From contig NZ_CP107772.1 of NCBI RefSeq assembly GCF_036345155.1, positions 1,798,001 through 1,862,000 of the forward strand: a stretch of DNA of 64,000 bases. The letters run 5' to 3'. Position 1 is the first letter of the stretch. Each line of letters begins with the position of its first letter. Below the pieces are notes generated by a model. It was not told the origin of the DNA. It saw nothing but the letters and a program-made list of their open reading frames with translations, and made no database searches. The position numbers were made by a program, and so were the translations under genes. This document shows, piece by piece, positions 28,320 to 36,448 of the stretch. The stretch is from Streptomyces sp. NBC_00582. GTDB taxonomy: Bacteria > Actinomycetota > Actinomycetes > Streptomycetales > Streptomycetaceae.

Positions 28320-29132
28320 TCAGAGGACCTTGCTGAGGAAGTCCCGGGTCCGCTCGTGCTGCGGCCTGTCCAGGACCTCGTGGGGCGGGCCCTGTTCGAC
28401 GATCCGTCCGCCGTCGATGAAGACGACCCTGTCGGCGACCTCGCGGGCGAAGCCGACCTCGTGGGTGACGATGACGAGGGTGGTGCCGCTGGTCGCGAGG
28501 TCCTTGATGACGGCGAGTACCTCCCCGACGAGTTCGGGGTCGAGCGCGGAGGTGGGTTCGTCGGAGAGGATGACACCCGGGCGCAGGGCGAGGGCGCGGG
28601 CGATGGCGACGCGCTGTTGCTGGCCGCCGGAGAGCTGGCGGGGGTAGGCGCCGGCCTTGTCGGCGAGGCCGACCCGGCCGAGGAGTTCACGGGCGAGTTC
28701 CTGCGCCTCGGACTTGGCGAGCCGGCCCGTCGCCACGGGCGCGGCGGCGACGTTGTCCAGCACGGTCAGGTGCGGGAAGAGGTTGAAGTTCTGGAAGACG
28801 AAGCCGATCCGGCCGCGCTGGGTCAGGATGGTGCGCTCGCTGAGCTCGCGCAGCCGGTCGCCGTGCCGACGGACGCCGATCGGTTCGCCGTTGACGCTGA
28901 CGTAGCCGATCTCCGGCTTCTCCAGATGGTTGATGACCCGCAGCAGGGTGGACTTGCCGGAGCCGGACGGGCCGAGGATCACCGTGACCTCGCCGGGCCG
29001 CACGGTCAGGCTGACGCCCTCCAGGACACGGTGGGCGCCGTACCACTTGTGCACGTCGTGCACCTCGACGGCGGCGGGCACCACCGCGGCGTCCTGCTCG
29101 GTCTTGACGGTCTCGGTGGTCTCGGTGGTCAT
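28320..29132 (-). CDS. Amino-acid-type ABC transporter ATP-binding protein
   Basis: A 270-residue ATPase of the polar amino acid (GlnQ/TcyN-like) group. It has Walker A GPSGSGKST, Q-loop IGFVFQNFNLFPHLTVLDN, signature LSGGQQQRV, Walker B VILSDEPTSALDPE and H-loop VIVTHEVGFA. It powers the importer formed with the neighbouring permease and lipoprotein. Its ATG overlaps the permease stop (ATGA), so the two are coupled. The substrate is inferred to be cystine or an S-substituted cysteine from the locus content. Confidence 0.95.
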   Translation of the reverse strand: MTTETTETVKTEQDAAVVPAAVEVHDVHKWYGAHRVLEGVSLTVRPGEVTVILGPSGSGKSTLLRVINHLEKPEIGYVSVNGEPIGVRRHGDRLRELSERTILTQRGRIGFVFQNFNLFPHLTVLDNVAAAPVATGRLAKSEAQELARELLGRVGLADKAGAYPRQLSGGQQQRVAIARALALRPGVILSDEPTSALDPELVGEVLAVIKDLATSGTTLVIVTHEVGFAREVADRVVFIDGGRIVEQGPPHEVLDRPQHERTRDFLSKVL

Positions 29133-30106
29133 ACGGCTGCCTCCCGGCGGATGCGGGCCCGCAGGTCGGTGAGACCGGACCGCAGCTTCTGCAACGGCGT
29201 CGGCGGCAGGGAGCGGGTGGCGCCCCGGGCGTAGTACCGCTCGACGTAGAACTGGACGACGGAGACGAGGCTGGTCAGGATCAGGTACCAGACGGTGACG
29301 ACCAGCAGCAGCGGCACGATGTCACCGGGGTAGGTGGCGCCCATGGTCTGCGCGGTGCCGAACAGGTCGAGCAGCGAGACGTAGAACACCAGTGAGGTGG
29401 ACTTGACCAGGCCGATCAGCTGGTTCACGTAGTTCGGGGTGATGGAGCGCAGGGCCTGGGGAAAGACGATCCTCCAGAACTGGTAGCGCTTGGGCAGTCC
29501 GAGCGCCGCGGCCGCCTCGTGCTGGCCCTGGTCGACCGAGAGGATGCCGCCGCGGACCACCTCGGCGGCGTAGGCCGCCTCGTTGAGGCTGAGGCCGACG
29601 ACGGCGATCACGATGTCGGTGGCGAGCCGGGACTCGTCGAAGGTGAAGAAGGCGGGGCCGAAGGGGACGCCCAGGCTCAGCGTCTGGTACAGGGCGCTGA
29701 AGTTGTACAGGAAGAGCAGGACCACGATCAGCGGGATGGAGCGCAGCGCCCAGACGTAGGTCCAGCTCACCGCGCGCAGCACCGGGCTCTTCGACAGCCG
29801 GGCGAGGGCGAGCAGGATCCCGCCGAGCAGGCCCAACACCGCGCTGTAGGCGGTGACTTCGAGGGTGATGAGCAGTCCGTCGAGGATCACCGGGCGCAGG
29901 AACCAGTAACCGAAGCGGTCCCACTGGTAGAACGGGTTGGACACCAGGCCGTGCGCGAACTGGGCCACCAGGACCAGCACCACGGCGGTGGCGATCCAGC
30001 GGCCGGGCCGGCGCAGGGGCTGAACGCGCTGTGCGGTGAGCTTCTCTGACGGGGTGTCGGCGGCGGGTGCCTCGGCGAGGGTCACGGCGCCTGGGGGTTC
30101 ACTCAT
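29129..30106 (-). CDS. Amino-acid-type ABC transporter permease
   Basis: A 325-residue membrane protein of the HisM/GlnP family with about six helices after a 45-residue N-terminal tail. The EAA loop reads EAAAALGLPKRYQFWRIVFP. The C-terminal ~45 residues are basic and cytoplasmic. The ATG at 30106 has GGAG seven bases upstream. It is the first full gene of the importer operon; a 52-codon leader ORF lies 176 bp upstream. Only one permease is present, so it probably forms a homodimer. Confidence 0.94.
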   Translation of the reverse strand: MSEPPGAVTLAEAPAADTPSEKLTAQRVQPLRRPGRWIATAVVLVLVAQFAHGLVSNPFYQWDRFGYWFLRPVILDGLLITLEVTAYSAVLGLLGGILLALARLSKSPVLRAVSWTYVWALRSIPLIVVLLFLYNFSALYQTLSLGVPFGPAFFTFDESRLATDIVIAVVGLSLNEAAYAAEVVRGGILSVDQGQHEAAAALGLPKRYQFWRIVFPQALRSITPNYVNQLIGLVKSTSLVFYVSLLDLFGTAQTMGATYPGDIVPLLLVVTVWYLILTSLVSVVQFYVERYYARGATRSLPPTPLQKLRSGLTDLRARIRREAAV

Positions 30107-30282
30107 GGAGGGCTCCGGCGGGAGTCGGGCACCCCGGTTCGGCGCAGACGTGGACGGACGGCGGCTGCGGGCAGCGGCGCGTGGCGCACGGGTGCGTACG
30201 GGGGAACCGGGATGGGGCGATGGGCGGCACACCGCTCGGGCGGTGTTCGTCGGTTACGCGAAGGCGGGGCGAGGGGAAGGAG

Positions 30283-30441
30283 TCAGCCCCGACAGCGGGC
30301 ACGGCCCGGTGCGGTACACAGTGCGCTGTTCACGCGGAGCAGATCGACGGCGCGGTTGGCGGCGAACAGGTTCGACAGGTGCGCGTACGGCTGTACGCAG
30401 CCCTGGGGGCGGCGGGTGGCCGTCCTGGGAGCTGCGTACAT
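30283..30441 (-). CDS. Cysteine leader peptide (52 aa) before the importer operon
   Basis: A 53-codon ORF starting ATG after GGTGACGAG. The C-terminal half reads RAVDLLRVNSALC and ends ARCRG, so Cys codons lie just after the conserved D-L-x-R-V core and near the stop. It is too short for routine ORF calling but matches the leader type at 26312-26398 and 31688-31810. The 176 bp between it and the permease start hold no other ORF and would contain any attenuator structure. Confidence 0.75.
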   Translation of the reverse strand: MYAAPRTATRRPQGCVQPYAHLSNLFAANRAVDLLRVNSALCTAPGRARCRG

Positions 30442-30590
30442 CTCGTCACCGTCACTGTTCCGGCCCTGTGGGCCTCGCGCTTACCGAACGTCATCCGGTC
30501 CGGTCGTCACCTGGGGCACCCCACCGCGGAGCGAGGGTTGCCGGTCAGCTAGCCAGGGCTTGTCGCTGACACTCATGACCGTTCTGGCCG

Positions 30591-30621
30591 TAAGTAAGGC
30601 AGTCGACCGATCAAATGTCAA
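30591..30621 (-). promoter_or_regulatory. Possible promoter of the importer operon
   Basis: On the minus strand a consensus -35 TTGACA (30621-30616) is followed after 19 bp by TACTTA (30596-30591). It lies about 150 bp before the leader ORF and just after the end of the GST-like gene. The -10 fit is modest. Confidence 0.35.
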
Positions 30622-30645
30622 CGGCCGTCCGAGGGGTGGACCGGC

Positions 30646-31542
30646 TCAGGGCCGGTTGACCTGCGAGGGAACACCGTTTCCGTCCGCCGCATGGGCTGCC
30701 CAGTCCAGGATCTGGACAGCGGAGCCGGCGGCCTCCAGGCCCCGGCAACGGGCGTGGTGGCGGCGGGCGATGCCGTCCAGGTCGAGGTGCGCGCCGAAGG
30801 CCGGGTGGGCGGCCAGCCGGCGGGCGTAGGCCCACAGGGCGGGGTGTCCGGCGACGCGGCGCACGGCGTCGGCGTCGAGGTGGTGCCGGTGCACGGTGTC
30901 GAGCCGGACCAGCGCGACCCACAACTCCACGTCGGCGGCGGTGATCTGATCACTGATCAGATACGGCTGCGCACTGAGCCCCCGCTCCAGCACGCCGAGC
31001 GTGGCGAGCAGCGCGGCGAGCCCGGCCGCCCGCCCGGCCGCCTCGGCCGCGGCGTCCCCGGCACACTGCGCCGCCTGTTCGATGCCCTCGGCGCACATCC
31101 GCTCCACGGCCTCGATCTCCGACTCCGCGCCGCAGGGGTACAGCACGGCCCGGCCGCCGCCGAAGCGCCGGGCGAGGTCACGGGCGATGTCGGGGCCGTG
31201 GGTGGAGACGATCCGGCCCGACCAGTCGTCGCTGAGCACCGGGGCGAGGGCCGGTCCGGTGTAGCGGTGGGCGCTGGCGTCGTAGAGCGGGCGCAGTTGC
31301 GTGTGGCCGCCGTCGGGACAGTCGGGGACGGCGGGCAGGAAGGTGACCGGACAGGCGCGGTCGAGGCCGAGAAGGGTGTGGGTGACGGCGATGCGCAGTC
31401 CGTCCGGGTCGGCGGTGCACAGATGGAGGCGGTAGCGGCGCGGCACGGCGTAGTGCCCGCTGCGCGCGTCCCGGCCGATGCGGCCCCGGAAGGCGGGGGC
31501 GGGGCGGGCGGACGGGTGGGCGGCCAGCGGTGTGACGGACAT
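30646..31542 (-). CDS. Glutathione S-transferase C-terminal domain protein (YqjG/ECM4-like)
   Basis: A 298-residue protein related to glutathionyl-hydroquinone reductases: an N-terminal thioredoxin-like part (GHYAVPRRYRLHLCTADPDG), then a helical GST C-terminal domain (QPYLISDQITAADVELWVAL, HHLDADAVRRVAGHPALWAY). The usual catalytic CPWA-type motif is replaced by LCTADP, so its chemistry may differ; Streptomyces uses mycothiol rather than glutathione. The ATG has GGGGAG upstream. It is preceded by its own leader ORF (31688-31810), which ties it to cysteine supply. Confidence 0.85.
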   Translation of the reverse strand: MSVTPLAAHPSARPAPAFRGRIGRDARSGHYAVPRRYRLHLCTADPDGLRIAVTHTLLGLDRACPVTFLPAVPDCPDGGHTQLRPLYDASAHRYTGPALAPVLSDDWSGRIVSTHGPDIARDLARRFGGGRAVLYPCGAESEIEAVERMCAEGIEQAAQCAGDAAAEAAGRAAGLAALLATLGVLERGLSAQPYLISDQITAADVELWVALVRLDTVHRHHLDADAVRRVAGHPALWAYARRLAAHPAFGAHLDLDGIARRHHARCRGLEAAGSAVQILDWAAHAADGNGVPSQVNRP

Positions 31543-31687
31543 GACTCTCCCCGGAGGCGGGCGCACGGGCGGACGTGCGCGCGGCGGATGCGACGGCGAA
31601 AAGGGAGACGGCCCTTCGTCCACGCACGCCGGACGGGACGGCGTCCAGGAGACACCGCCGCGGGGTCCGGCGCGGGAGGGGCCCGGC

Positions 31688-31810
31688 TCAGCCGCGTGGG
31701 CTGATGGCGCTGCAGACGCGCTGCAGGTCGATGTGACGGCGGGAGGTGAGAAGGGGCGACGACCAGGTCGTACGGCTGGTGCGGCCGGTGGCCGGGTGCA
31801 GGCGCCCCAT
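31688..31810 (-). CDS. Cysteine leader peptide (40 aa) before the GST-like gene
   Basis: A 41-codon ORF starting ATG after AGGGAAAC, ending SRRHIDLQRVCSAISPRG. It shares the HIDLQRV core with the leader at 26312-26398 and has its only Cys codon directly after the core. It lies 145 bp upstream of the GST-like gene on the same strand. By analogy with cysteine-responsive leader ORFs it should couple translation of Cys codons to expression of the next gene. Confidence 0.8.
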   Translation of the reverse strand: MGRLHPATGRTSRTTWSSPLLTSRRHIDLQRVCSAISPRG

Positions 31811-31899
31811 GTTTCCCTACCTGTTCACTAGGATTCCCGATTCGAGTGTCGATCCGCCTCAGGCGCACGTCAAGGGGGCGTCCACCAGATGAGTCCGGA

Positions 31900-32110
31900 A
31901 GATGAGACGACCAGGGCAAGACCGACTGAAGGGCGGCGTAGAAGCCCTGGACGTCGAGGGTCTGGTTGACGGCGCGCTTGGCCTGGCGCAGGCCGGACGG
32001 GGGCATCCGGGCGATCCGCGGGGCCAGTTCCCGTACGGAGCTGTCGAGGTCCTCCAGGGGGACTCCGCCCGGAAGGCGGCCACTTGGGGATCGTCGGTCA
32101 GTTGCATCAT
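31900..32110 (-). pseudogene. Remnant of an enoyl-CoA hydratase/isomerase (crotonase) gene
   Basis: Two minus-strand frames carry the end of a crotonase: MMQLTDDPQVAAFRAE (up to 32110) in one, and, after a frameshift, VRELAPRIARMPPSGLRQAK continuing RAVNQTLDVQGFYAALQS in another. This matches the C-terminal helices of the family. The active-site half is missing. The rest of 31811-32421 holds no supported gene except a possible plus-strand tail ending at 32346. Confidence 0.6.
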
Positions 32111-32353
32111 CGGAGCAGCGCCTTCCGGTGGGCGGACGCGGTGCCGAGGAGGTGTGGGCGTTCTGCCTGGGCGGGATCACGGGCGGGGCGACCTTGGGCA
32201 CCCCAGCCCAGGAGAAGCCCGGGAGTGAGGCCGAAGCGGCGCCCTCGCCCGAGCCCGCCGCGAAGGCTCCCGCGAGGAGGACGACCGGCTCCCGCCGGAC
32301 GTCGACCCGCACCACCGCCAAGTCCTCGGCGGACAGCGAGCCCTGACCGCGGC

Positions 32354-32389
32354 AGGCCGCCCCGGACACAGGCATCACGGGGCGGCCTT
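32354..32389 (+). terminator. Hairpin in a decayed intergenic region
   Basis: An 11-bp perfect stem (AGGCCGCCCCG / CGGGGCGGCCT) with a 13-nt loop is followed by tctcct. It comes eight bases after a plus-strand stop at 32346 that ends a low-complexity Ala/Arg/Thr-rich reading frame (AKAPARRTTGSRRTSTRTTA), possibly the tail of a lost gene. Confidence 0.5.
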
Positions 32390-32421
32390 CTCCTGTACGG
32401 CGCCTTGTACGGCGCCCGCCG

Positions 32422-33969
32422 TCACGCCCCCAAGGCGTCGAGCGTCCGCCGCGATCCCTGGACCGCCGTCCGCTGCATCAGGTCGAGTACGCCCCGCAGG
32501 CCCGCCATCTCGGAGCCGCCGCCGGCCCGGCCGGGGCCGCCGTGGCGCAGCGCGGGCAGGGGGGAACCGTGCCCGGTGGTCTGCCCCAGGGTGACCGAGT
32601 CCAGCAGATGCAGCCGGCCGTGCCAGGCGGCCGTCCGCGCGACGAGACCGGTGGTCCACGGGACGTCGTCGCTCACCAGGGACGCGGCGAGGCTGCCGCG
32701 TCCGCGGGCCAGCAGATCCGCCGCGTGCGCGGTGTCCCGGTACGCCAGCACGGTCGCCGCCGGTCCGAACGGCTCGACCTCGTGCGGCGCGGCGGCCTCC
32801 GGGTCGGCGGAGACGAGGAGCGTGTCGAGGAAGGCGCCCCGCCCGGGGTCGGCGTCGACCACCCGCACCTTCGCCGGGTCGCCGTGCACGAACCGCCCCG
32901 ACGCGGCGATCCGGCGCACGGCCCGCCTGACGTCCTCGCGCTGGGCGAGGCTGACGACCGGGCCCATCCGGACGCCCTCGGCCGCGGGGTCGCCGACGGT
33001 CACCCCGGCCAGCTCGGCGGCGATCGCGTCGAGGGCGGCGGCCTCCTGCTCACGGGGGACGAGGACGCGGCGGATCGCGGTGCACTTCTGGCCCGCCTTG
33101 ACCGTCATCTCGGTCACCACCTCGCGCACGAACCCCTCGAACAGCGGTGTCCCGGGCGTGACATCGGGGGCGAGGACGATCGCGTTGACGGAGTCCGCCT
33201 CGGCGTTGAAGCGGACCGAACGGGCCACCACGGTGGGATGGGTGCGCAGGGTCTCGGCGGTGGCCGCGGAGCCGGTGAACGACAGGACGTCCTGCTCACC
33301 GAGGAGTGCGAGGGCCGGGCGGACCGATCCGACGACCAACTGGAGCGTCCCGGGCGGCAGGACACCGGCCTCCGTCACGATCCGGACCAGGTGCTCGGTG
33401 AGGTACGCGGTCGGGGTGGCCGGCTTCACCACGCTCGGCAGCCCCGCCAGCACGGCCTGCGCCAGCTTCTCCAGCGGGGCCCAGACGGGGAAGTTGAAGG
33501 CGTTCACCTGGAGCATCAGTCCCGGTGAGGGGGTGACGAGGTGGACGCCGAGGAAGTCCTCCCCGCGGGCGAGGCGTTCGGCGGGGCCCTCCACCAGGTG
33601 CGGTGCGTCCGGGAGTCCGGCGCGGGCCCGGGCGGCGTAGTCGCGCAGGACGCGGATACCGCCGTCGACGTCGTAACGGGCGTCGTTCAGGGTGGCTCCG
33701 GCGCGGGCGGAGAGGGCGTAGAGCTCCTCGCGGCGGGCGCGCACGGCGTCGGCGACGGCCTCCAGCAGGCCGGCCCGCTGAGGGAAGGTCAGGGCCCCCA
33801 GCGCGGGGCCGCCGATCCGGCGCGCGTGGCCGAACGCCCCGGCGAGGTCGAGGCCGTCGGAGGAGACACGGCACACCAGGTCGCCGGTGACGGCGTCGCG
33901 CACCTCGGTCGCGGACCCGTCCGCGGCGGTGGGGGTGACCCAGGTGTCCTGCAGATGGCTCTGGAGCAT
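32422..33969 (-). CDS. Aldehyde dehydrogenase (PaaN/PaaZ N-domain or BoxD-like)
   Basis: A 515-residue protein like the aldehyde dehydrogenase half of PaaZ or the 3,4-dehydroadipyl-CoA semialdehyde dehydrogenase BoxD. Markers are LQVNAFNFPVWAPLEKLAQA, GLPSVVKPATPTAYLTE, VLSFTGSAATAE, VKAGQKCTAIRRVLVP (catalytic Cys) and EVEPFGPAATVLAY. The MaoC hydratase domain of full PaaZ is absent. It probably oxidises a ring-opened CoA-semialdehyde to the acid. It follows the extradiol dioxygenase gene by 65 bp on the same strand and should be controlled from the palindrome at 34925-34945. Confidence 0.88.
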   Translation of the reverse strand: MLQSHLQDTWVTPTAADGSATEVRDAVTGDLVCRVSSDGLDLAGAFGHARRIGGPALGALTFPQRAGLLEAVADAVRARREELYALSARAGATLNDARYDVDGGIRVLRDYAARARAGLPDAPHLVEGPAERLARGEDFLGVHLVTPSPGLMLQVNAFNFPVWAPLEKLAQAVLAGLPSVVKPATPTAYLTEHLVRIVTEAGVLPPGTLQLVVGSVRPALALLGEQDVLSFTGSAATAETLRTHPTVVARSVRFNAEADSVNAIVLAPDVTPGTPLFEGFVREVVTEMTVKAGQKCTAIRRVLVPREQEAAALDAIAAELAGVTVGDPAAEGVRMGPVVSLAQREDVRRAVRRIAASGRFVHGDPAKVRVVDADPGRGAFLDTLLVSADPEAAAPHEVEPFGPAATVLAYRDTAHAADLLARGRGSLAASLVSDDVPWTTGLVARTAAWHGRLHLLDSVTLGQTTGHGSPLPALRHGGPGRAGGGSEMAGLRGVLDLMQRTAVQGSRRTLDALGA

Positions 33970-34034
33970 GGGATGCGGCCCGCTTTCTTCGAGAACGTCA
34001 AAGGTGCTGTCGCCCGTGGGGCGGGGGGCGTGGC

Positions 34035-34904
34035 TCACGGCACGGGGTGGTGGCCCCAGATGTCGGCGGTGTAGACACGGCTGACCCAGGTGCTCTCGTC
34101 GACCTGCACCCCGCCCGCGCCGATCTCGATGCCGAAGCCGGCCGGGGAGGTCATGTAGAAGGAGAACATCCCGTCGTTGGCGTGCTTGCCGAGCGTGGCC
34201 ATGAGCTTCACGTCGTGCTCGCGGGTGCGGTCGAGGGCGCGGCCGACCTCCTCCGGGCCGGACACCTCGCACAGGATGTGGTGGGTGCCCTCGTTCTTGT
34301 ACGACCGGATGAAGGCGATGCTGTGGTGCCTCGGGTTGCAGCCGAGGAAGTAGAAGGTGCCCCAGGGGTAGTCGGCGGTGTCGCTGAGCCGGAAGCCCAG
34401 GACGTCGCAGTAGAAGTCCACCGCCTCCTGGACGTGCGGTGTCTTCAGCACCACGTGCCCGAGTCCCTGGTCGCCGGTGACGAAGTCGACGCCGAGCGGT
34501 GAGACGAACGGGGTGGGGGCCAGGCGGCGCCCGCAGAAGAGTTCCGTGCGGATGCCGAGCGGGCCGGTGAAGTGCACCATCCGGGCGACCTGCCGGTCCC
34601 GGCACTCCTCGTCGGTGCCGACGGACACCTCGACGCCGGCCTCCTTGAGCCGCACGGTCGCCTCGTCGATGGCGGCCGGACCGCGGACCTCCCAGCCGAT
34701 GACCGTCACCCCGCCGGTCTCCGCCTCGGTCAGCCACATGCGGAAGGGGTGCTGGTCCATCCGCAGCCGGTGGGTCGCGGACTGGCCCGGCTCCCCGGCC
34801 CCCACCGGCTCGACCGCGAGGCCTATCACTGTGCGGGCGTACTCCGCCCATGCTGTCGGGTCGGGGGCACCGATGCCCACGTACCCCAGGCTCTGGATCG
34901 TCAT
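34035..34904 (-). CDS. VOC-family extradiol ring-cleavage dioxygenase
   Basis: A 289-residue two-domain VOC protein of the BphC/HsaC type I extradiol dioxygenase family. The C-terminal domain has the likely iron ligands His (QGLGHVVLKT), His (PRHHSIAFI) and Glu (AGFGIEIGAGG). It should cleave a catechol-like ring next to the two hydroxyls; the substrate is not evident. No Shine-Dalgarno sequence precedes the ATG, and a good promoter (TTGACC, 17 bp, TACCGT) ends seven bases before it, so the mRNA is probably leaderless. Its -35 box lies in the palindrome shared with the divergent CMD gene. Confidence 0.9.
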   Translation of the reverse strand: MTIQSLGYVGIGAPDPTAWAEYARTVIGLAVEPVGAGEPGQSATHRLRMDQHPFRMWLTEAETGGVTVIGWEVRGPAAIDEATVRLKEAGVEVSVGTDEECRDRQVARMVHFTGPLGIRTELFCGRRLAPTPFVSPLGVDFVTGDQGLGHVVLKTPHVQEAVDFYCDVLGFRLSDTADYPWGTFYFLGCNPRHHSIAFIRSYKNEGTHHILCEVSGPEEVGRALDRTREHDVKLMATLGKHANDGMFSFYMTSPAGFGIEIGAGGVQVDESTWVSRVYTADIWGHHPVP

Positions 34905-34911
34905 GAGAAGG

Positions 34912-34958
34912 ACGGTATTTGTCAGACCCTTGACGGTCAAGGGTCATACGAATACGTT
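34912..34958. promoter_or_regulatory. Divergent promoters with a shared 21-bp palindromic operator
   Basis: The operator is a perfect inverted repeat, GACCCTTGAC-G-GTCAAGGGTC, at 34925-34945. Minus strand: -35 TTGACC (34940-34935), 17-bp spacer, -10 TACCGT (34917-34912). Plus strand: -35 TTGACG (34930-34935), 17-bp spacer, -10 TACGTT (34953-34958). Each -35 lies inside the palindrome, so one bound dimer would block both promoters. The MarR protein encoded at 36449 is the likely ligand. Confidence 0.8.
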
Positions 34959-34986
34959 GACGTCATCGAGCCGAGGAGGTCCGACG

Positions 34987-35580
34987 ATGTCGCAGGAAGT
35001 GCCCGAGAAGGCCCGGCTGCAGCCCGTCGACGAGAGCGAGCTGCACGAGAGGACACTGGCGTCGCTGGCGCCGTACCGCGACGAGGACGGCCGGATCTAC
35101 ACGATCTGGGCGACCCTCGCGCACCACGAGGACGCGCTGCGCCGCTTCCTCGTCTTCGGCAACCACGTGCTGGGGAAGAACACCCTGCCGCTGACGTCCC
35201 GCGAGCTGATGATCCTGCGGATCGCCGCCCGGGCGCAGGCGGCGTACGAGTGGGACCAGCACGTGCGGATCGCCCGCCGCGCGGGGCTCGCCGACGGAAC
35301 GATCCTGGCCGCCGCGACCGGTGCCTGGGACGGCCTCGACGAGCGGGACCGGGTGCTGCTGGCCGCCACCGACGCGCTCGTGGAGACGCAGAACGTCGAC
35401 GACGACCTGTGGGAGCGGCTGTCGGTCCACCTGAGTACCGAGCAGGTCATCGACGTCCTCTACACCGTCGGCCAGTACCTGACCATCGCGACCGTGATCA
35501 ACACGCTCGGGGTCCGGGTGGAAGGCGATCTCGCGCTGCCCCTCCCCCTGCCCACCGACTCGAAGGAAGTGCCCGCATGA
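34987..35580 (+). CDS. Carboxymuconolactone decarboxylase (CMD)/AhpD-like family protein
   Basis: A 197-residue all-helical protein of the CMD family: TLPLTSRELMILRIAARAQA, YEWDQHVRIARRAGL and TEQVIDVLYTVGQYLTIATV. It lacks the CxxC pair of AhpD, so it is unlikely to be a peroxidase; CMD-like proteins in catabolic clusters may act as decarboxylases or lactone-processing enzymes. GAGGAGGT precedes the ATG at 34987. Its stop overlaps the FAH-family start (ATGA). Confidence 0.88.
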   Translation: MSQEVPEKARLQPVDESELHERTLASLAPYRDEDGRIYTIWATLAHHEDALRRFLVFGNHVLGKNTLPLTSRELMILRIAARAQAAYEWDQHVRIARRAGLADGTILAAATGAWDGLDERDRVLLAATDALVETQNVDDDLWERLSVHLSTEQVIDVLYTVGQYLTIATVINTLGVRVEGDLALPLPLPTDSKEVPA

Positions 35581-36425
35581 AGCTCGCCCACCTCGCCGGC
35601 CGCCCGGTCGTCGTCCGCGACGACCTCGCCCTCGACATCGCGGACGCGAGCAAGGGAGCGATCGAGCCGCGTCTGGAGGTCCTGTCGGACCTGGCCCTGC
35701 ACGACGAGTTGCGCGCACTCGCCGAGCGCGCCGACGACACGGACTGGAAGCCGTTCGACCGGCACGACCTGGGCCGGGTCGCCAAGCCGTACAAGGCGAT
35801 CGGGGTCGCCCTGAACTACCGGGCGCACGCCGAGGAGTCGAATCTGCCGGTCCCGGACGAGCCCTCGGTCTTCGCGAAGTTCGCCTCGTCCGTCGTCGGC
35901 CCGTACGACGCGATCGTGGTCGAGCCGCAGTACGACAAGGTCGACTACGAGGCCGAACTGGTCGTCGTCATGGGCAGGGCCGGCAAGAACATCCCCGAGG
36001 CCGGGGCATGGTCGTACGTCGCCGGTGTCACCGCGGGCCAGGACGTCTCCGACCGCAAGGAGCAGTGGCGCAAGCCGATCAACCAGTTCACGCTGCCGAA
36101 GTCGTACGACACCTTCAGCCCGATCGGGCCGTACCTGGTGACGCTCGACGAGTTCGCCGACCCCGACGACATCGAGGTGGCGGGCTGGGTCGACGATCTG
36201 GAGGTGCAGCGGGGCCGGACCTCGGACCTGATCTTCAGCGTGCCCGAGCTGATCGCCTGGCTGTCGAAGCGGGTGACGTTCGAGCCCGGCGACCTGATCT
36301 TCACGGGCACCCCGGCCGGCTGCGGCGTCCGCCGCACTCCTCGTCTCTACCTCACCGAGGGTAAGGTCCTGCGGACCGAGGTCACCGGCGTCGGCACCAT
36401 GATCAACCCGGTCGTCGCCGGTTGA
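35577..36425 (+). CDS. Fumarylacetoacetate hydrolase (FAH) family protein
   Basis: A 282-residue FAH-fold hydrolase or isomerase. The metal-binding core is visible: AIGVALNYRAHAEESNLPVP, YDKVDYEAELVVVMGR (two Glu ligands), VAGVTAGQDVSDRKEQW, KSYDTFSPIGPYLVT and DLIFTGTPAGCGVRR. Family members hydrolyse or isomerise ring-cleavage products such as 2-hydroxymuconate derivatives, so it likely acts after the divergent extradiol dioxygenase. The start overlaps the CMD stop. The MarR gene follows directly. Confidence 0.93.
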   Translation: MKLAHLAGRPVVVRDDLALDIADASKGAIEPRLEVLSDLALHDELRALAERADDTDWKPFDRHDLGRVAKPYKAIGVALNYRAHAEESNLPVPDEPSVFAKFASSVVGPYDAIVVEPQYDKVDYEAELVVVMGRAGKNIPEAGAWSYVAGVTAGQDVSDRKEQWRKPINQFTLPKSYDTFSPIGPYLVTLDEFADPDDIEVAGWVDDLEVQRGRTSDLIFSVPELIAWLSKRVTFEPGDLIFTGTPAGCGVRRTPRLYLTEGKVLRTEVTGVGTMINPVVAG

Positions 36426-36448
36426 CTCCAACGGAAGGGCGGGAGATC

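Noticed and set aside
32084..33640. 518-codon plus-strand ORF over the aldehyde dehydrogenase
   Set aside because: It is antisense to a well-supported gene and has an Arg/Ser/Pro-rich shadow composition.
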